Source: Vibrio artabrorum
Lineage (GTDB): Bacteria > Pseudomonadota > Gammaproteobacteria > Enterobacterales > Vibrionaceae
Length of the DNA stretch: 64,000 nt
NCBI RefSeq assembly: GCF_024347295.1
Contig: NZ_AP025458.1
Span: 930,001 to 994,000 of the forward strand
Direction: 5' to 3'
Under the pieces are notes generated by a model. The model worked only from the letters and a program-made list of their open reading frames with translations. It was not told the DNA's origin and ran no database searches. The position numbers were made by a program, and so were the translations under genes. This document shows, one piece after another, positions 48,303-57,729 of the stretch (position 1 is the stretch's first letter; the number at the start of each line of letters is the position of its first letter).

Positions 48303-51300
48303 TGTTGTTATCTGATGTTTCAGTCAAGAGACCTGTGGCTGCTGTTGTACTGAGCTTGCTGTTGGTTGTGTTTGGTCTGGTCTCTTTCAATAAGCTTTCC
48401 GTCCGTGAGATGCCAGACATTGAAAGCCCTGTAGTATCAATCAGTACTCGTTATCAAGGGGCATCGGCGACGATTATTGAAAACCAAATAACCGCTAACC
48501 TTGAAGACCAGTTATCAGGCATTAGTGGTATCGATGAGATCGAATCCACGACGCGTAATAGTATGTCGCGCATCACGATTACTTTCGAACTCGGTTACGA
48601 CCTGAATACGGGGATAAGTGATGTACGTGATGCTGTTGCTCGTGCTAAGCGTTCGTTACCCGAAGAGGCCGAAGACCCTATTGTTTTTAAAAATAACGGC
48701 AGCGGCGAAGCATCGGTTTATATCAACTTAAGTTCAAGTAAAATGGACCGAACGCAGTTAACCGATTACACCGAACGTGTATTGGTAGACCGCTTTAGTT
48801 TGATTTCGGGGGTCAGCTCAGTCGATATCTCCGGTGGCTTATACAAAGTCATGTATGTGAAGCTAAAGCCAGCGCTAATGGCGGGCCGTGGTGTTACCGC
48901 GTCTGATATTACTGCGGCGTTAAAAAGTGAAAACATTGAAAGCCCGGGTGGTGAAGTTCGCAACGATGCGATCGTAATGTCGGTTCGTACGGCTCGTCCT
49001 TATAAGGAAGTGAAAGATTTCCAATATTTGGTGGTTAAACGAGCAACAGATAATACACCTATCTATTTGAAAGATGTTGCGGATGTGTACCTTGGTGCGG
49101 AAAACGAAAACTCGACGTTTAAAAGTGATGGTGTTGTTAATGTCAGTTTGGGTATCGTGCCTCAATCCGATGCAAACCCATTGGAAGTTGCCGACTTAGT
49201 ACATAAAGAAGTTGATGCTATTCAAAAGTTTTTACCTGCCGGTACTCGTTTGGCTATCGACTATGATTCAACGGTATTTATCGACCGATCGATCTCTGAG
49301 GTCTATAGCACACTCTTTATCACCGGTGGTTTAGTGATTCTTGTGCTTTATATCTTCATTGGTCAAGCACGCGCGACATTAATTCCTGCGGTGACCGTTC
49401 CGGTATCTCTGATTTCGTCATTCATTGCAGCGTATTACTTCGGCTTCTCTATCAACTTGATTACGTTGATGGCACTTATCTTATCGATAGGTCTGGTGGT
49501 GGATGACGCCATCGTGGTGGTTGAAAACATTTTCCACCATATTGAACGGGGTGAATCACCACTGCTTGCTGCTTATAAAGGTACGCGTGAAGTCGGCTTC
49601 GCTGTTATCGCAACCACTTTAGTGCTGGTTATGGTCTTCCTACCCATTTCCTTTATGGATGGCATGGTCGGCCTACTGTTTACCGAGTTCTCTGTGTTAC
49701 TTGCGATGTCGGTGATATTTTCATCGCTAGTGGCACTGACACTAACGCCGGTTTTAGGCAGTAAAATTCTGAAAGCGAATGTGAAACCTAATCGTTTTAA
49801 TTTATTTATTGAGCGTGTCTTTAGCAAGTTAGAACTGAGGTATAAAGCGGCACTGCGTCATGCGCTATCTTGGCGTTGGGCTGCTCCCGTAATTATTCTC
49901 GCGTGTATGGGGGGGAGCTATGGCTTGATGCAACAAGTTCCTTCACAACTGACTCCGCAAGAGGACCGAGGTGTTATCTTTGCGTTTGTCCGTGGAGCGG
50001 ATGCCACCAGTTATAACCGCATGTCTGGCAACATGGACATCGTTGAAGAGCGTTTGATGCCTCTACTTGGTCAAGGGTTCTTAAAGTCATTCAGTATCCA
50101 ATCGCCAGCGTTTGGTGGTAATGCCGGAGATCAAACCGGCTTTGTTATTATGATTTTGGATGATTGGGACGAGCGTGATCTGACGGCCCAAGAAGCTTTA
50201 AACGAAGTTCGCCAATCCTTGAGTGGCATTCCTGATGTTCGGGTATTCCCATTCATGCCAGGCTTTAGAGGTGGCTCAAGTGAACCGGTGCAATTTGTAT
50301 TGGGTGGTTCTGATTATTCTGAACTTCAAAAGTGGGCAGAGATCTTAAAGCAAGCAGCGGAAGATTCTCCCATCATGGAAGGGGCGGGTATTGATTACTC
50401 TGAAAAAACACCTGAGTTAGTGGTAACGGTAGACAAACAACGAGCGGCCGAATTGGGCGTCAGTGTTTCTGACATTTCAGATACACTAGAAATTATGCTG
50501 GGCGGGCGCAGTGAAACCACCTTTGCTGATCGTGGTGAAGAGTACGATGTTTACTTGCGTGGTGATGAAAACAGCTTTAATAACGCGAACGATTTAAGCC
50601 AAATCTACATGCGAACTCAGTCTGGCGAGCTAGTAACACTGGATACACTGACACACATTGAAGAAGTGGCATCATCGATTCGCTTGTCACACTACAATAA
50701 GCAAAAATCGGTGACCATCACAGCGAACCTGATGGACGGTTACACATTAGGTGATGCGCTGGATTTTCTTGATAAGCAAGCGATTGAGCAACTGCCCGGT
50801 GATATCTCGGTCAGCTATTCGGGTGAATCAAAAGACTTCAAAGAGAATCAATCGAGTATCTTGGTGGTGTTTGCGTTAGCGATGTTGGTCGCTTACTTAG
50901 TCTTGGCCGCGCAGTTTGAAAGCTTTATTAACCCACTTGTGGTGATGTTTACAGTTCCGATGGGGATATTCGGTGGCTTTTTAGGTCTAGTGTTGATGCA
51001 CCAAGGTTTAAACGTTTACAGTCAGATTGGGATGATCATGTTGATCGGAATGGTGACGAAAAACGGGATCTTGATTGTCGAATTTGCTAACCAGTTGCGT
51101 GATCGAGGTATTGAGTTTGAGAAAGCAATCGTAGACGCTTCAGCAAGACGTTTACGGCCAATATTGATGACGGCGTTTACCACATTAGCCGGAGCTATCC
51201 CATTGATTACTTCTACGGGCGCAGGCTATGAAAGTCGAGTGGCTGTGGGTACGGTTATCTTCTTCGGTATGGGGTTCGCTACCTTGGTCACTCTGTTCGT

Positions 51301-51415
51301 TATTCCTGCGATGTACCGTTTGATTTCCGGCTCGACCCGTTCTCCAGGGCACGTGGAAGCGGAGCTGAATAAAGAGCTGAGCCATGACAACGTGGGAAGA
51401 ACCACTCACGGTTAA
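48302..51415 (+). CDS. RND family efflux permease (HAE1 type)
   Basis: A 1037-residue inner membrane pump with 12 membrane helices and two large periplasmic loops. The proton-relay pair is in TM4 (IGLVVDDAIVVVENIFHHIE), and the TM10-12 repeats include GLVLMHQGLNVYSQIGMIML. N-terminal SVKRPVAAVVLS and LSVREMPDIESPVVS are typical of the MexF/AcrB relatives with a single adaptor. It exports drugs, bile salts, fatty acids or metabolites; resembles the Vex/Vme pumps of vibrios, but which one cannot be decided. Confidence 0.93.
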   Translation: MLLSDVSVKRPVAAVVLSLLLVVFGLVSFNKLSVREMPDIESPVVSISTRYQGASATIIENQITANLEDQLSGISGIDEIESTTRNSMSRITITFELGYDLNTGISDVRDAVARAKRSLPEEAEDPIVFKNNGSGEASVYINLSSSKMDRTQLTDYTERVLVDRFSLISGVSSVDISGGLYKVMYVKLKPALMAGRGVTASDITAALKSENIESPGGEVRNDAIVMSVRTARPYKEVKDFQYLVVKRATDNTPIYLKDVADVYLGAENENSTFKSDGVVNVSLGIVPQSDANPLEVADLVHKEVDAIQKFLPAGTRLAIDYDSTVFIDRSISEVYSTLFITGGLVILVLYIFIGQARATLIPAVTVPVSLISSFIAAYYFGFSINLITLMALILSIGLVVDDAIVVVENIFHHIERGESPLLAAYKGTREVGFAVIATTLVLVMVFLPISFMDGMVGLLFTEFSVLLAMSVIFSSLVALTLTPVLGSKILKANVKPNRFNLFIERVFSKLELRYKAALRHALSWRWAAPVIILACMGGSYGLMQQVPSQLTPQEDRGVIFAFVRGADATSYNRMSGNMDIVEERLMPLLGQGFLKSFSIQSPAFGGNAGDQTGFVIMILDDWDERDLTAQEALNEVRQSLSGIPDVRVFPFMPGFRGGSSEPVQFVLGGSDYSELQKWAEILKQAAEDSPIMEGAGIDYSEKTPELVVTVDKQRAAELGVSVSDISDTLEIMLGGRSETTFADRGEEYDVYLRGDENSFNNANDLSQIYMRTQSGELVTLDTLTHIEEVASSIRLSHYNKQKSVTITANLMDGYTLGDALDFLDKQAIEQLPGDISVSYSGESKDFKENQSSILVVFALAMLVAYLVLAAQFESFINPLVVMFTVPMGIFGGFLGLVLMHQGLNVYSQIGMIMLIGMVTKNGILIVEFANQLRDRGIEFEKAIVDASARRLRPILMTAFTTLAGAIPLITSTGAGYESRVAVGTVIFFGMGFATLVTLFVIPAMYRLISGSTRSPGHVEAELNKELSHDNVGRTTHG

Positions 51416-51460
51416 TACTCTCAGAACCATGTAACAACACGGAATCGTGTCACAATATTG

Positions 51461-51501
51461 AAAAGCCTGCGTTTGCTCCTAGCGAATGGCAGGCTTTTTT
51501 T
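51461..51501 (+). terminator. Terminator of the RND operon
   Basis: AAGCCTGC and GCAGGCTT (8 bp stem, 18 nt loop with inner pairing) followed by seven T. Confidence 0.88.
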
Positions 51502-51557
51502 GTATAACAAACAGAGCTCAATAAATGAATACAATAAATCGAATAAAGGAAAGTAAA

Positions 51558-51878
51558 GTGGCTGAATTTAAATACAAAGATCTTTCTCAAGAAGAGCAAG
51601 ACAAGCTGGATGCAGCGACCTTTCGTCGTCTGTTAACACACCTAGATGATAACAAAGACGTGCAGAACATTGACCTGATGATCTTAGCGGGCTTCTGTCG
51701 TAACTGTTTCAGTAAGTGGTACAAAGCGGAAGCCGAGCAACAAGGCCTAGACTTGAATATCGATGACGCACGTGAGCGCGTATATGGCATGACTTACGAT
51801 GAGTGGAAACAAAACCATCAACCTAAAGCAACACCAGAGCAACTGGCCGCCTTTGAAGCGAAACAGAAGCCAGAGTGA
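51558..51878 (+). CDS. DUF1244 family protein
   Basis: A 106-residue soluble protein of a conserved family without known function. The core NIDLMILAGFCRNCFSKWYK contains two conserved Cys (GFCRNC), and the C-terminus carries YGMTYDEWKQNHQ. Start GTG 51558 follows AAGGA at a good distance; an ATG 11 codons upstream has a poorer site and lies outside the family. It is a single gene between terminators. Confidence 0.88.
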   Translation: MAEFKYKDLSQEEQDKLDAATFRRLLTHLDDNKDVQNIDLMILAGFCRNCFSKWYKAEAEQQGLDLNIDDARERVYGMTYDEWKQNHQPKATPEQLAAFEAKQKPE

Positions 51879-51908
51879 TTTTTTCGCAAGTGTTTGATTA
51901 ATTTAAAC

Positions 51909-51937
51909 AAAAAAGAGCCTGTCAAGGGCTCTTTTTT
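51909..51937. terminator. Bidirectional terminator (DUF1244 gene and PLP enzyme gene)
   Basis: AAAAAAGAGCC, 7 nt loop, GGCTCTTTTTT: an A tract on one side and a T tract on the other serve both convergent genes. Confidence 0.92.
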
Positions 51938-51964
51938 ATTGTGGCATCGGTGGTTACTCGGTGG

Positions 51965-53032
51965 TTATGCCAGTTCACCCGTTTGCGAGAAAGCTTCTAG
52001 CTTCGCTGCATAAGGTTGTAGGTCACCGATATTCAGATTTACCCACTCGTCATTGAAGTAAGTGTCTAGGTAACGCTCACCGCTGTCACACAGTAAAGTC
52101 ACGATAGAGCCTGTTTCGCCACGCGCTTTCATCTCACTGGCTAGCTGAAGCACACCGTACATGTTAGTACCGGTAGATGCGCCAACCTTGCGACCAAGAA
52201 TGTCAGATAACCAATGTGTCGTTGCGATACTGGCTGCGTCTGGGATTTTACGCATTTCGTCAACCACACCAGCAATGAAGCTTGGTTCTGCTCGTGGGCG
52301 ACCAATGCCTTCAATCTTACTGAATGTACTGCCTTTCACGTTCGCATTGCCGGTTTGGAAGTATTCGTGGAATACCGAGTTCTCAGGGTCGACAACACAA
52401 AGCTTAGTTTCATGCTGTTGGTAGCGAATGAAGCGGCCAATCGTCGCTGAAGTACCGCCAGTACCTGGGCTCATGACAACCCAAGTTGGCACTGGGTGAT
52501 CTTCCATCTGCATTTGATTGAAAATCGAGTTGGCGATGTTGTTGTTACCACGCCAGTCGGTTGCGCGCTCAGCGTAAGTAAATTGGTCCATATAGTGACC
52601 ATTCAGCTCTTCGGCTAAACGACGAGATTCATCGTAAATCTCATCAGATCGGTCAACGAGATGTGCTTGGCCGCCGTAGAATTCTATCTGCTCAATCTTC
52701 TTCTTCGCTGTGCATTTTGGCATTACGGCAATAAACGGCAGGCCAAGTAGGCGAGCAAAGTACGCTTCAGATACCGCAGTGCTACCTGATGAAGATTCAA
52801 TGATTGTTGTTTCTGGGCCAACCCAACCGTTACAGATAGCATATAAGAATAGAGAACGCGCTAAACGGTGCTTTAAAGAACCGGTTGGGTGTGTGCTTTC
52901 ATCTTTAAGGTAAACATCAATGCCTTCGATACTTGGTAGATCGAGCTTGATAAGGTGCGTATCCGCTGAGCGTTGGTAGTCGGCTTCAATTTTACGAATT
53001 GCGTTGTTAATCCATTGATGGTCAGTGCACAT
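51965..53032 (-). CDS. PLP-dependent cysteine synthase-family enzyme, probable cysteine-degrading role
   Basis: A 355-residue fold-type II PLP enzyme. The PLP lysine lies in [16 protein letters not shown], and [12 protein letters not shown] binds the phosphate side as in cysteine synthases; [12 protein letters not shown] is the glycine loop. Sequence alone fits O-acetylserine sulfhydrylase-like enzymes. It is divergently paired with a DecR-like regulator, which in E. coli controls cysteine detoxification, so cysteine breakdown to sulfide is a likely role (inference). Start ATG 53032. Confidence 0.85.
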   Translation of the reverse strand: MCTDHQWINNAIRKIEADYQRSADTHLIKLDLPSIEGIDVYLKDESTHPTGSLKHRLARSLFLYAICNGWVGPETTIIESSSGSTAVSEAYFARLLGLPFIAVMPKCTAKKKIEQIEFYGGQAHLVDRSDEIYDESRRLAEELNGHYMDQFTYAERATDWRGNNNIANSIFNQMQMEDHPVPTWVVMSPGTGGTSATIGRFIRYQQHETKLCVVDPENSVFHEYFQTGNANVKGSTFSKIEGIGRPRAEPSFIAGVVDEMRKIPDAASIATTHWLSDILGRKVGASTGTNMYGVLQLASEMKARGETGSIVTLLCDSGERYLDTYFNDEWVNLNIGDLQPYAAKLEAFSQTGELA

Positions 53033-53179
53033 AAGCGTTCTCCTGATCGAGTGTAGGAATTCTTTGTAATAGGTATGGTACTAATTTATCTATAACCCGA
53101 GAGAAAAACTTTGCCATATTTGCTTTGTTTTGCTTAAATTGTAGAAAATTATTCTCTTTAAATTCGATTTGGTGAAAGT

Positions 53180-53635
53180 GTGATAGATGCCGTAGATAAA
53201 AAAATATTAGGGTTACTGCAAGAAGACAGCACGCTGTCATTGAACGATATTTCGGAAGCGGTCAATCTCACCACAACGCCTTGTTGGAAAAGGCTTAAAC
53301 GGCTCGAAGAGAACGGTATTATTGAGAAAAGAGTCGCACTGCTGAATCCGGAAAAACTGGATCTTTCCTTTACTGCTTTCGTATTAGTGAAAACCAGTGA
53401 TCATTCTCATGAGTGGTATGGTCGTTTTGTGAGTACGGTGTCGGAATTTTCTGAAGTGATGGAGTTTTATCGTATGGCAGGTGAGTACGATTATATGATG
53501 AAGGTTCAAGTGAAAGACATGAAGCGTTTTGATGATTTCTATAAGCGCTTGGTCAATAGCATTGAAGGTATTTCCAATGTGACCTCGACGTTTGCGATGG
53601 AACCATTGAAGTATACGACAGCGCTTCCCCTCTAA
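53180..53635 (+). CDS. decR: Lrp/AsnC family regulator, DecR-like
   Basis: A 151-residue regulator with an N-terminal AsnC-type helix-turn-helix ([20 protein letters not shown]) and a C-terminal RAM ligand domain ([20 protein letters not shown]). It matches the E. coli DecR (YbaO) sequence closely by eye ([44 protein letters not shown]). DecR activates cysteine-degrading genes in response to cysteine. Start GTG 53180. The 147 bp gap to the divergent PLP enzyme probably holds its binding site. Confidence 0.88.
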   Translation: MIDAVDKKILGLLQEDSTLSLNDISEAVNLTTTPCWKRLKRLEENGIIEKRVALLNPEKLDLSFTAFVLVKTSDHSHEWYGRFVSTVSEFSEVMEFYRMAGEYDYMMKVQVKDMKRFDDFYKRLVNSIEGISNVTSTFAMEPLKYTTALPL

Positions 53636-53700
53636 CTCTGAGTTTAATATCAACATTATTATGGTTTAATGTTCGCCTCTGCGATTAAAAAGGAAGATCC

Positions 53701-54366
53701 ATGTTTGCAAAAGTTTCGACGGCTATCCAATTGGTATTAGCGATCGCTATTTTTTATTTAGGCTACTCCATCTACTCATTGACCAATAAAGTCGGGGAGA
53801 TCGTCGACACTTATCCGCAGGTGATCAAAGACGTATCGGTATTGACTAAGGATTTGAAAGTTGAAGAGTGGTTAGCATTTGCTGAACATTTGGATGAACT
53901 TGCTCCTCACGTATTAGACACCGTTGAAAATGTCAGACAAACGGTTGAACAAGTCAATCAAACCGTTTCATCCGTCGATAAAAAAATACCGACGATTTTG
54001 GATGAAGTGAAAAATGTCCGAACAGAAGTTGAGCAGGTAAGGACGGATGTCATCCCCCCAACATTGGCGGAATTAAAACACTATCGTGAGGATGTGATGC
54101 CGCCAATGCTTGCTGAAAGTAAATCCTACCGCGAGCAAACCATCCCCGTCATTATTTCTGAATCCCAAAAGCTAAGGGCTGAAGTACCGCCGATTTTGGT
54201 GCAAGCAAATGCGCTTGCTGATAAGGGGGAAGCACTGGCTCAAGGGGCTGCGGAAGGGGCAGTGAAAGGGGTTGTGTTATCGCCATTTAACCTGTTGCGA
54301 GATGCCAGTGATGGCATCAAAACACGGGTGCAGAGTGAATTCGAATCAACGTCTGAGAGTGAATAG
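53701..54366 (+). CDS. Membrane-anchored coiled-coil protein with 15-residue repeats
   Basis: A 221-residue protein not assigned to a family. One N-terminal membrane helix (about 8-26), then long amphipathic helix with heptads (about 60-125: VENVRQTVEQVNQTVSSVDK). Residues about 117-175 contain a 15-residue repeat: TDVIPPTLAELKHYR, EDVMPPMLAESKSYR, EQTIPVIISESQKLR, then a weaker fourth copy (AEVPPILVQANALAD). The C-terminus has a Gly/Ala-rich segment (AQGAAEGAVKGVV) able to lie on a membrane. Start ATG 53701 after AAGGAAG. Likely periplasmic or cytoplasmic scaffold; role unknown. Confidence 0.8.
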   Translation: MFAKVSTAIQLVLAIAIFYLGYSIYSLTNKVGEIVDTYPQVIKDVSVLTKDLKVEEWLAFAEHLDELAPHVLDTVENVRQTVEQVNQTVSSVDKKIPTILDEVKNVRTEVEQVRTDVIPPTLAELKHYREDVMPPMLAESKSYREQTIPVIISESQKLRAEVPPILVQANALADKGEALAQGAAEGAVKGVVLSPFNLLRDASDGIKTRVQSEFESTSESE

Positions 54367-54406
54367 CGTTTACGAGTTATGGCTTTCGCCTTGTGGTGAG
54401 AATGAC

Positions 54407-54441
54407 AAAAAAGAGGCTAGATATACCTAGCCTCTTTTTTT
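54407..54441. terminator. Terminator between coiled-coil gene and tesB
   Basis: AAAAAAGAGGCTAG and CTAGCCTCTTTTTT, 6 nt loop; A and T tracts serve both strands. Confidence 0.92.
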
Positions 54442-54532
54442 ACTTAACGGATGCTTATTTGGGTATCCACAACCGCTATCTACACAAAGTGCAGTTTATT
54501 GCTTAGTGCAGTTTATTACTCTGTGCCGTTTA

Positions 54533-55393
54533 TTATTTAGTGAAGCGCATTACACCTTCTTGTACTGCCGTTGCCACTAACTCACCTTTTTGGTTAAAGA
54601 TCTCACCGCGTACTAGCCCGCGAGTGTTCGCCGCTGTCGGGCTTTCAATCGCATAAAGTAGCCATTCATCCATCTTAAACGGTCGGTGAAACCAAATAGA
54701 GTGGTCAATTGTCGCCACCTGAAAATTTGGCGTCATAATCGACACCTCATGAGGATGAAGCGCCGTCACTAAGAATCCCCAATCAGATGCGTATGCTAAC
54801 AAATACTGGTGAATTAATTGGTTGTCTGGCAGCGCACCGTTCGCTCTTATCCAAAGGTACTGTTTTGCTTCCGCCTTTTTAGGTTTTAGTGGGTTAACGA
54901 CAGTGACAGGGCGCATCTCAATCGGCTTTTCACCACAAAAGGTTTTACGCAGCTTCTCGGGTAAAAATTCGGCGATATGACTTGCGAGTTCCGTTTCTGA
55001 TGCAAAATTCTCGGGACCCGGGATATCAGGGATTGTGTTTTGGTGTTCGAAACCCGGCGCATCGGCATGATAAGAAGCGGTTAGATAGAAAATAGGGCGA
55101 CCATTTTGAATGGCTTTAACACGACGAGTACTAAAACTGCGTCCATCTCTTAGGTTTTCCACATCATAGATAATCGGTTTCTCTGGGTCGCCAGGGTATA
55201 GAAAATAACTATGGAACGAATGAACACTACGGTCGTCTTGAACAGTATAGCGAGCAGCAGAAAGCGCTTGTCCCAACACTTGACCACCGTAAACCTGTGG
55301 TAGACCTAGATTCTCACTTTGCCCACGGAATAAACCCTCTTCTAGTTTTTCTAGCTGAAGTAAACTTAGTAATTCTTGTAAAGGTTGACTCAT
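54533..55393 (-). CDS. tesB: Acyl-CoA thioesterase II TesB
   Basis: A 286-residue double hot-dog thioesterase that hydrolyses a broad range of acyl-CoAs. Conserved [49 protein letters not shown] and, near the C-terminus, [13 protein letters not shown] with the catalytic Asp, and QEGVMR. The start MSQPLQELL at 55393 gives the same length as E. coli TesB; upstream Met codons are rejected. The tesB-ybaY-atl-ffs order matches E. coli. Confidence 0.95.
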   Translation of the reverse strand: MSQPLQELLSLLQLEKLEEGLFRGQSENLGLPQVYGGQVLGQALSAARYTVQDDRSVHSFHSYFLYPGDPEKPIIYDVENLRDGRSFSTRRVKAIQNGRPIFYLTASYHADAPGFEHQNTIPDIPGPENFASETELASHIAEFLPEKLRKTFCGEKPIEMRPVTVVNPLKPKKAEAKQYLWIRANGALPDNQLIHQYLLAYASDWGFLVTALHPHEVSIMTPNFQVATIDHSIWFHRPFKMDEWLLYAIESPTAANTRGLVRGEIFNQKGELVATAVQEGVMRFTK

Positions 55394-55561
55394 CGCCAGC
55401 ATTCCTTTTCGTAAAATGAGTGTCAGATTAGTGCGATAATCGATTAGTTTAGTCAAATATCTGTTAATAAATCATAGGGTTTCGAGACAGAATATGAAAG
55501 CTCTCTTATAATTAAGCCGTAGATTTGTCGATTCCGACAAACATGTTGAGAGAAATTAAAT

Positions 55562-56002
55562 ATGAAAAAGACTCTAATTTTAATTATGTCTTTATTATCG
55601 TTTGGTCTACTTGTTGGTTGCCAAACAACATCAGAAACCAACGCTTCTCAAGAGACCGTAGCAGAGTTTACTCAAGCAATTTCAGGAACCGTAAGCTACC
55701 GCGAAAGAATCGCCTTGCCAGAAAACGCGATCATTACCGTCACCCTAGAAGATATTTCACTTGCTGACGCACCATCAACGATTATCGCAACTCAAGAATT
55801 TACGGCTGACGGCAAGCAAGTGCCTTTCGCGTTTGAGTTAGCTTATGATAACGACAAGATTCAAGCGAATCACCGTTACAACATACGTGCATCGATTCAT
55901 GTTGATGGCAAACTGCGTTTCACGACAGATACCATAAAATCAGTGATTACCGACGTAGAAAACACGCAACAAGCAGACTTACGCTTGGTCAGTGTTCGTT
56001 AA
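55562..56002 (+). CDS. ybaY: YbaY-family lipoprotein
   Basis: A 146-residue lipoprotein: signal peptide with lipobox LLVGC (lipid-modified Cys20), then a YscW/YbaY-type beta domain (ISGTVSYRERIALPENAIIT and VTLEDISLADAPS). These proteins are predicted to be anchored to a membrane on the periplasmic side; function unknown. It is divergent from tesB and convergent with atl. Start ATG 55562. Confidence 0.9.
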   Translation: MKKTLILIMSLLSFGLLVGCQTTSETNASQETVAEFTQAISGTVSYRERIALPENAIITVTLEDISLADAPSTIIATQEFTADGKQVPFAFELAYDNDKIQANHRYNIRASIHVDGKLRFTTDTIKSVITDVENTQQADLRLVSVR

Positions 56003-56051
56003 TGGTCAGTGGAAGCCAATACTAAGGCATTTTGATTGATGTGTTTCGATG

Positions 56052-56075
56052 AATGGCAGCTCTAGGGCTGCCATT
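56052..56075. terminator. Hairpin between ybaY and convergent atl
   Basis: AATGGCAGC, 6 nt loop, GCTGCCATT. It overlaps the last codons of atl; T residues are few on either side. Confidence 0.6.
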
Positions 56076-56364
56076 TGTATATTCTGAGTTTGACTTTTCC
56101 TGCGTCATTAACTTCAATGCCCTCTTCGATAAGATGCTTTTTTTGTCGACCAAACGAATCACCTTTCAAAGAGATCTCGCCTTTACTGTTGATCACCCGA
56201 TACCAAGGCAGTTTGCTACCTTCTGGCAGGTTTCCCAACGCTTTACCAACCTGTCGTGCATAGCCCGGAAAACCTGAAAAACGTGCTATGTCTCCATAAG
56301 TGGTGACTTTCCCATAAGGAATTTGGTGAATCACAGCAAAGATTTGGCTTAAAAATTGGTCCAT
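56062..56364 (-). CDS. atl: Alkyltransferase-like protein (MGMT family without Cys)
   Basis: A 100-residue protein of the O6-methylguanine methyltransferase C-terminal domain family. The active-site PCHR is PWYR here (KLPWYRVINSKG), so it cannot accept an alkyl group; ATL proteins bind alkylated guanine and hand it to nucleotide excision repair. Start MDQFLSQIFAVIHQIPYG at 56364; the longer frame upstream is not family-like. Same location near ffs as E. coli ybaZ. Confidence 0.93.
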   Translation of the reverse strand: MDQFLSQIFAVIHQIPYGKVTTYGDIARFSGFPGYARQVGKALGNLPEGSKLPWYRVINSKGEISLKGDSFGRQKKHLIEEGIEVNDAGKVKLRIYKWQP

Positions 56365-56574
56365 ACTAAATGTTCCTAGTTCATAAATACCAATCACAGT
56401 AAGTGTTCAAAAATAGCGCAGGGAAAAAGCTTGAGAGCAAGACAGATTTTTTCGATAAGTAGTTATTCTACAGTCAAAAAATCTAACGAGGTTATCGAGT
56501 TTTTTAACAAGCTAGGGTGACCCGTTAATTACTACGATTGGTATGGTACCACGGATCGGTAGAAGGAGAGGGCT

Positions 56575-57318
56575 ATGGTATTTACAACATTTCAATTCTT
56601 GATAACCACATTATTAGCGGTTGTCTGTGCCAGAGCAATCAGTTTAAGCGAGGGAGATATCCCCGTACTAGCAATGGTCATCCCTGCTTTATGGATCTTA
56701 CCGCAGGGGGGCATCGCAGGATTAGTTTTGCTTGTTTCCATGACGATTTATGGCTTAACGCTACCCCTGCAACCTATCACACTTTCTGTCAGTGCATGGG
56801 TGTTATTCCCACTGCTTATGGTCATTTTTTCTAAACGAAGTAGTTTGTCGGTCGTGATGACATCTGGCTTGATCGTAACGACTTTGCAGGTCGGAATCAT
56901 GGTGACACAATCAGCCGGTAAGCTTGGTGGCACTCCTTGGGCAACGGCGTTACAAATTTTCGCCATTATTATGATTTGGTGGGCAGCAAATCACCTTAAA
57001 CCCGCCAGTCGACACAGTTGGTGGTCATTGATTTTGATACTCCCATTATGGATAGCCGACTTGCCTTACGCGGCTTTGGTTGCTTTGTGTGTGACAGGTA
57101 TTATGGCATCGATGGAAGCATTAACGCGTTTGAAAACTTTTCGTTGGAACAAACTATTGTGTTGGACTTTACCCACCGCCGGGTTTGCTGCGTTAGTGAT
57201 TACACCAAGCATCGATGTGCCAAGCTCGGTATTTGTGGTGTGGTTGTGTTTATTAGGGACAGCATGGATGACCGATTACATCATTCGCACCGAAGATAAC
57301 GAAGACATCGATATCTAA
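56575..57318 (+). CDS. Polytopic membrane protein of unknown function
   Basis: A 247-residue protein with about eight hydrophobic segments spread over the whole length, ending in an acidic tail (EDNEDIDI). Trp-rich segments (IMIWWAANHLK and SWWSLILILPLWIADL). No transport motif is recognised. Start ATG 56575 after GGAGAGG. It stands alone between atl and ffs. Confidence 0.82.
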   Translation: MVFTTFQFLITTLLAVVCARAISLSEGDIPVLAMVIPALWILPQGGIAGLVLLVSMTIYGLTLPLQPITLSVSAWVLFPLLMVIFSKRSSLSVVMTSGLIVTTLQVGIMVTQSAGKLGGTPWATALQIFAIIMIWWAANHLKPASRHSWWSLILILPLWIADLPYAALVALCVTGIMASMEALTRLKTFRWNKLLCWTLPTAGFAALVITPSIDVPSSVFVVWLCLLGTAWMTDYIIRTEDNEDIDI

Positions 57319-57439
57319 CACGATAGAAATCCAAGTTCTTCTAGCGTTAGTAAATGGTGGTTTTACCTACGATTCTTTCATGGTTTGAATAAAGGATAAG
57401 CACTTAGACCGCAATTGTTTAAAAATAGGTGGGAAGGGC

Positions 57440-57467
57440 TTGCAATGGTTGCTGTGATGCTTAATAA
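57440..57467 (+). promoter_or_regulatory. Possible promoter of ffs
   Basis: TTGCAA, 16 nt, TAATAA; a transcript from here would carry a leader of about 37 nt removed on maturation. Assigned by position only. Confidence 0.4.
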
Positions 57468-57510
57468 TCCAGTCACTCTTTAAGGCAAGCCTTTAAGAAA
57501 AAGAATCTAT

Positions 57511-57616
57511 GGGGGCCTGGTCCTCCCGCAACAATAACTTGTGAACTCGGTCAGGCCCGGAAGGGAGCAGCCGCAGCAAGCGACTTGTGTGCCGGGATGT
57601 GGCTGGGTTCCCACCC
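57511..57616 (+). ncRNA. ffs: 4.5S RNA (SRP RNA)
   Basis: About 106 nt. It contains the SRP core GGTCAGGCCCGGAAGGGAGC and AGCAGCC on one side with GTGTGCCGGGATG on the other: the GGAA tetraloop and the asymmetric internal loop bound by Ffh. The 5' end (GGGGGCCTGG) pairs fully, with wobbles, to CTGGGTTCCC near the 3' end. It forms the signal recognition particle with Ffh. The gene is a known insertion site for Tn7-like elements, and one follows here. Confidence 0.95.
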
Positions 57617-57620
57617 ATTT

Positions 57621-57662
57621 GAAGCCTGCAATATATGTTCGCATAAATTGCAGGCTTTCTTC
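57621..57662 (+). terminator. Terminator of ffs
   Basis: AAGCCTGCAAT (57622-57632) and ATTGCAGGCTT (57647-57657), 11 bp stem, followed by TCTTC. Confidence 0.8.
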
Positions 57663-57665
57663 ATA

Positions 57666-57726
57666 TTTGCACCATAAGTCTTCATAGTCTATTTTTTTGT
57701 TGTAGGTTTACAACAAAAGTGATTTT
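57666..57726. mobile_element. Probable end region of a Tn7-like element (TnsB-site-like repeats)
   Basis: Two related stretches in direct orientation: TTTGCACCATAAGTC (57666-57680) and TTTACAACAAAAGTGATTTT (57707-57726). Both resemble TnsB-binding repeats of Vibrio Tn7-like elements, which have an ACAACCATAAA-type core. A TGT that could be the terminal trinucleotide starts at 57698 within TGTTGTAG. The exact end cannot be fixed because only one end is in view and no target duplication is visible. Confidence 0.5.
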
Positions 57727-57729
57727 GCT

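Noticed and set aside
57640..57660. TGTTCGCATAAA as the end of the Tn7-like element
   Set aside because: It lies in the loop of the intact ffs terminator stem, so an insertion there would have broken the stem; the end is more likely after 57660.
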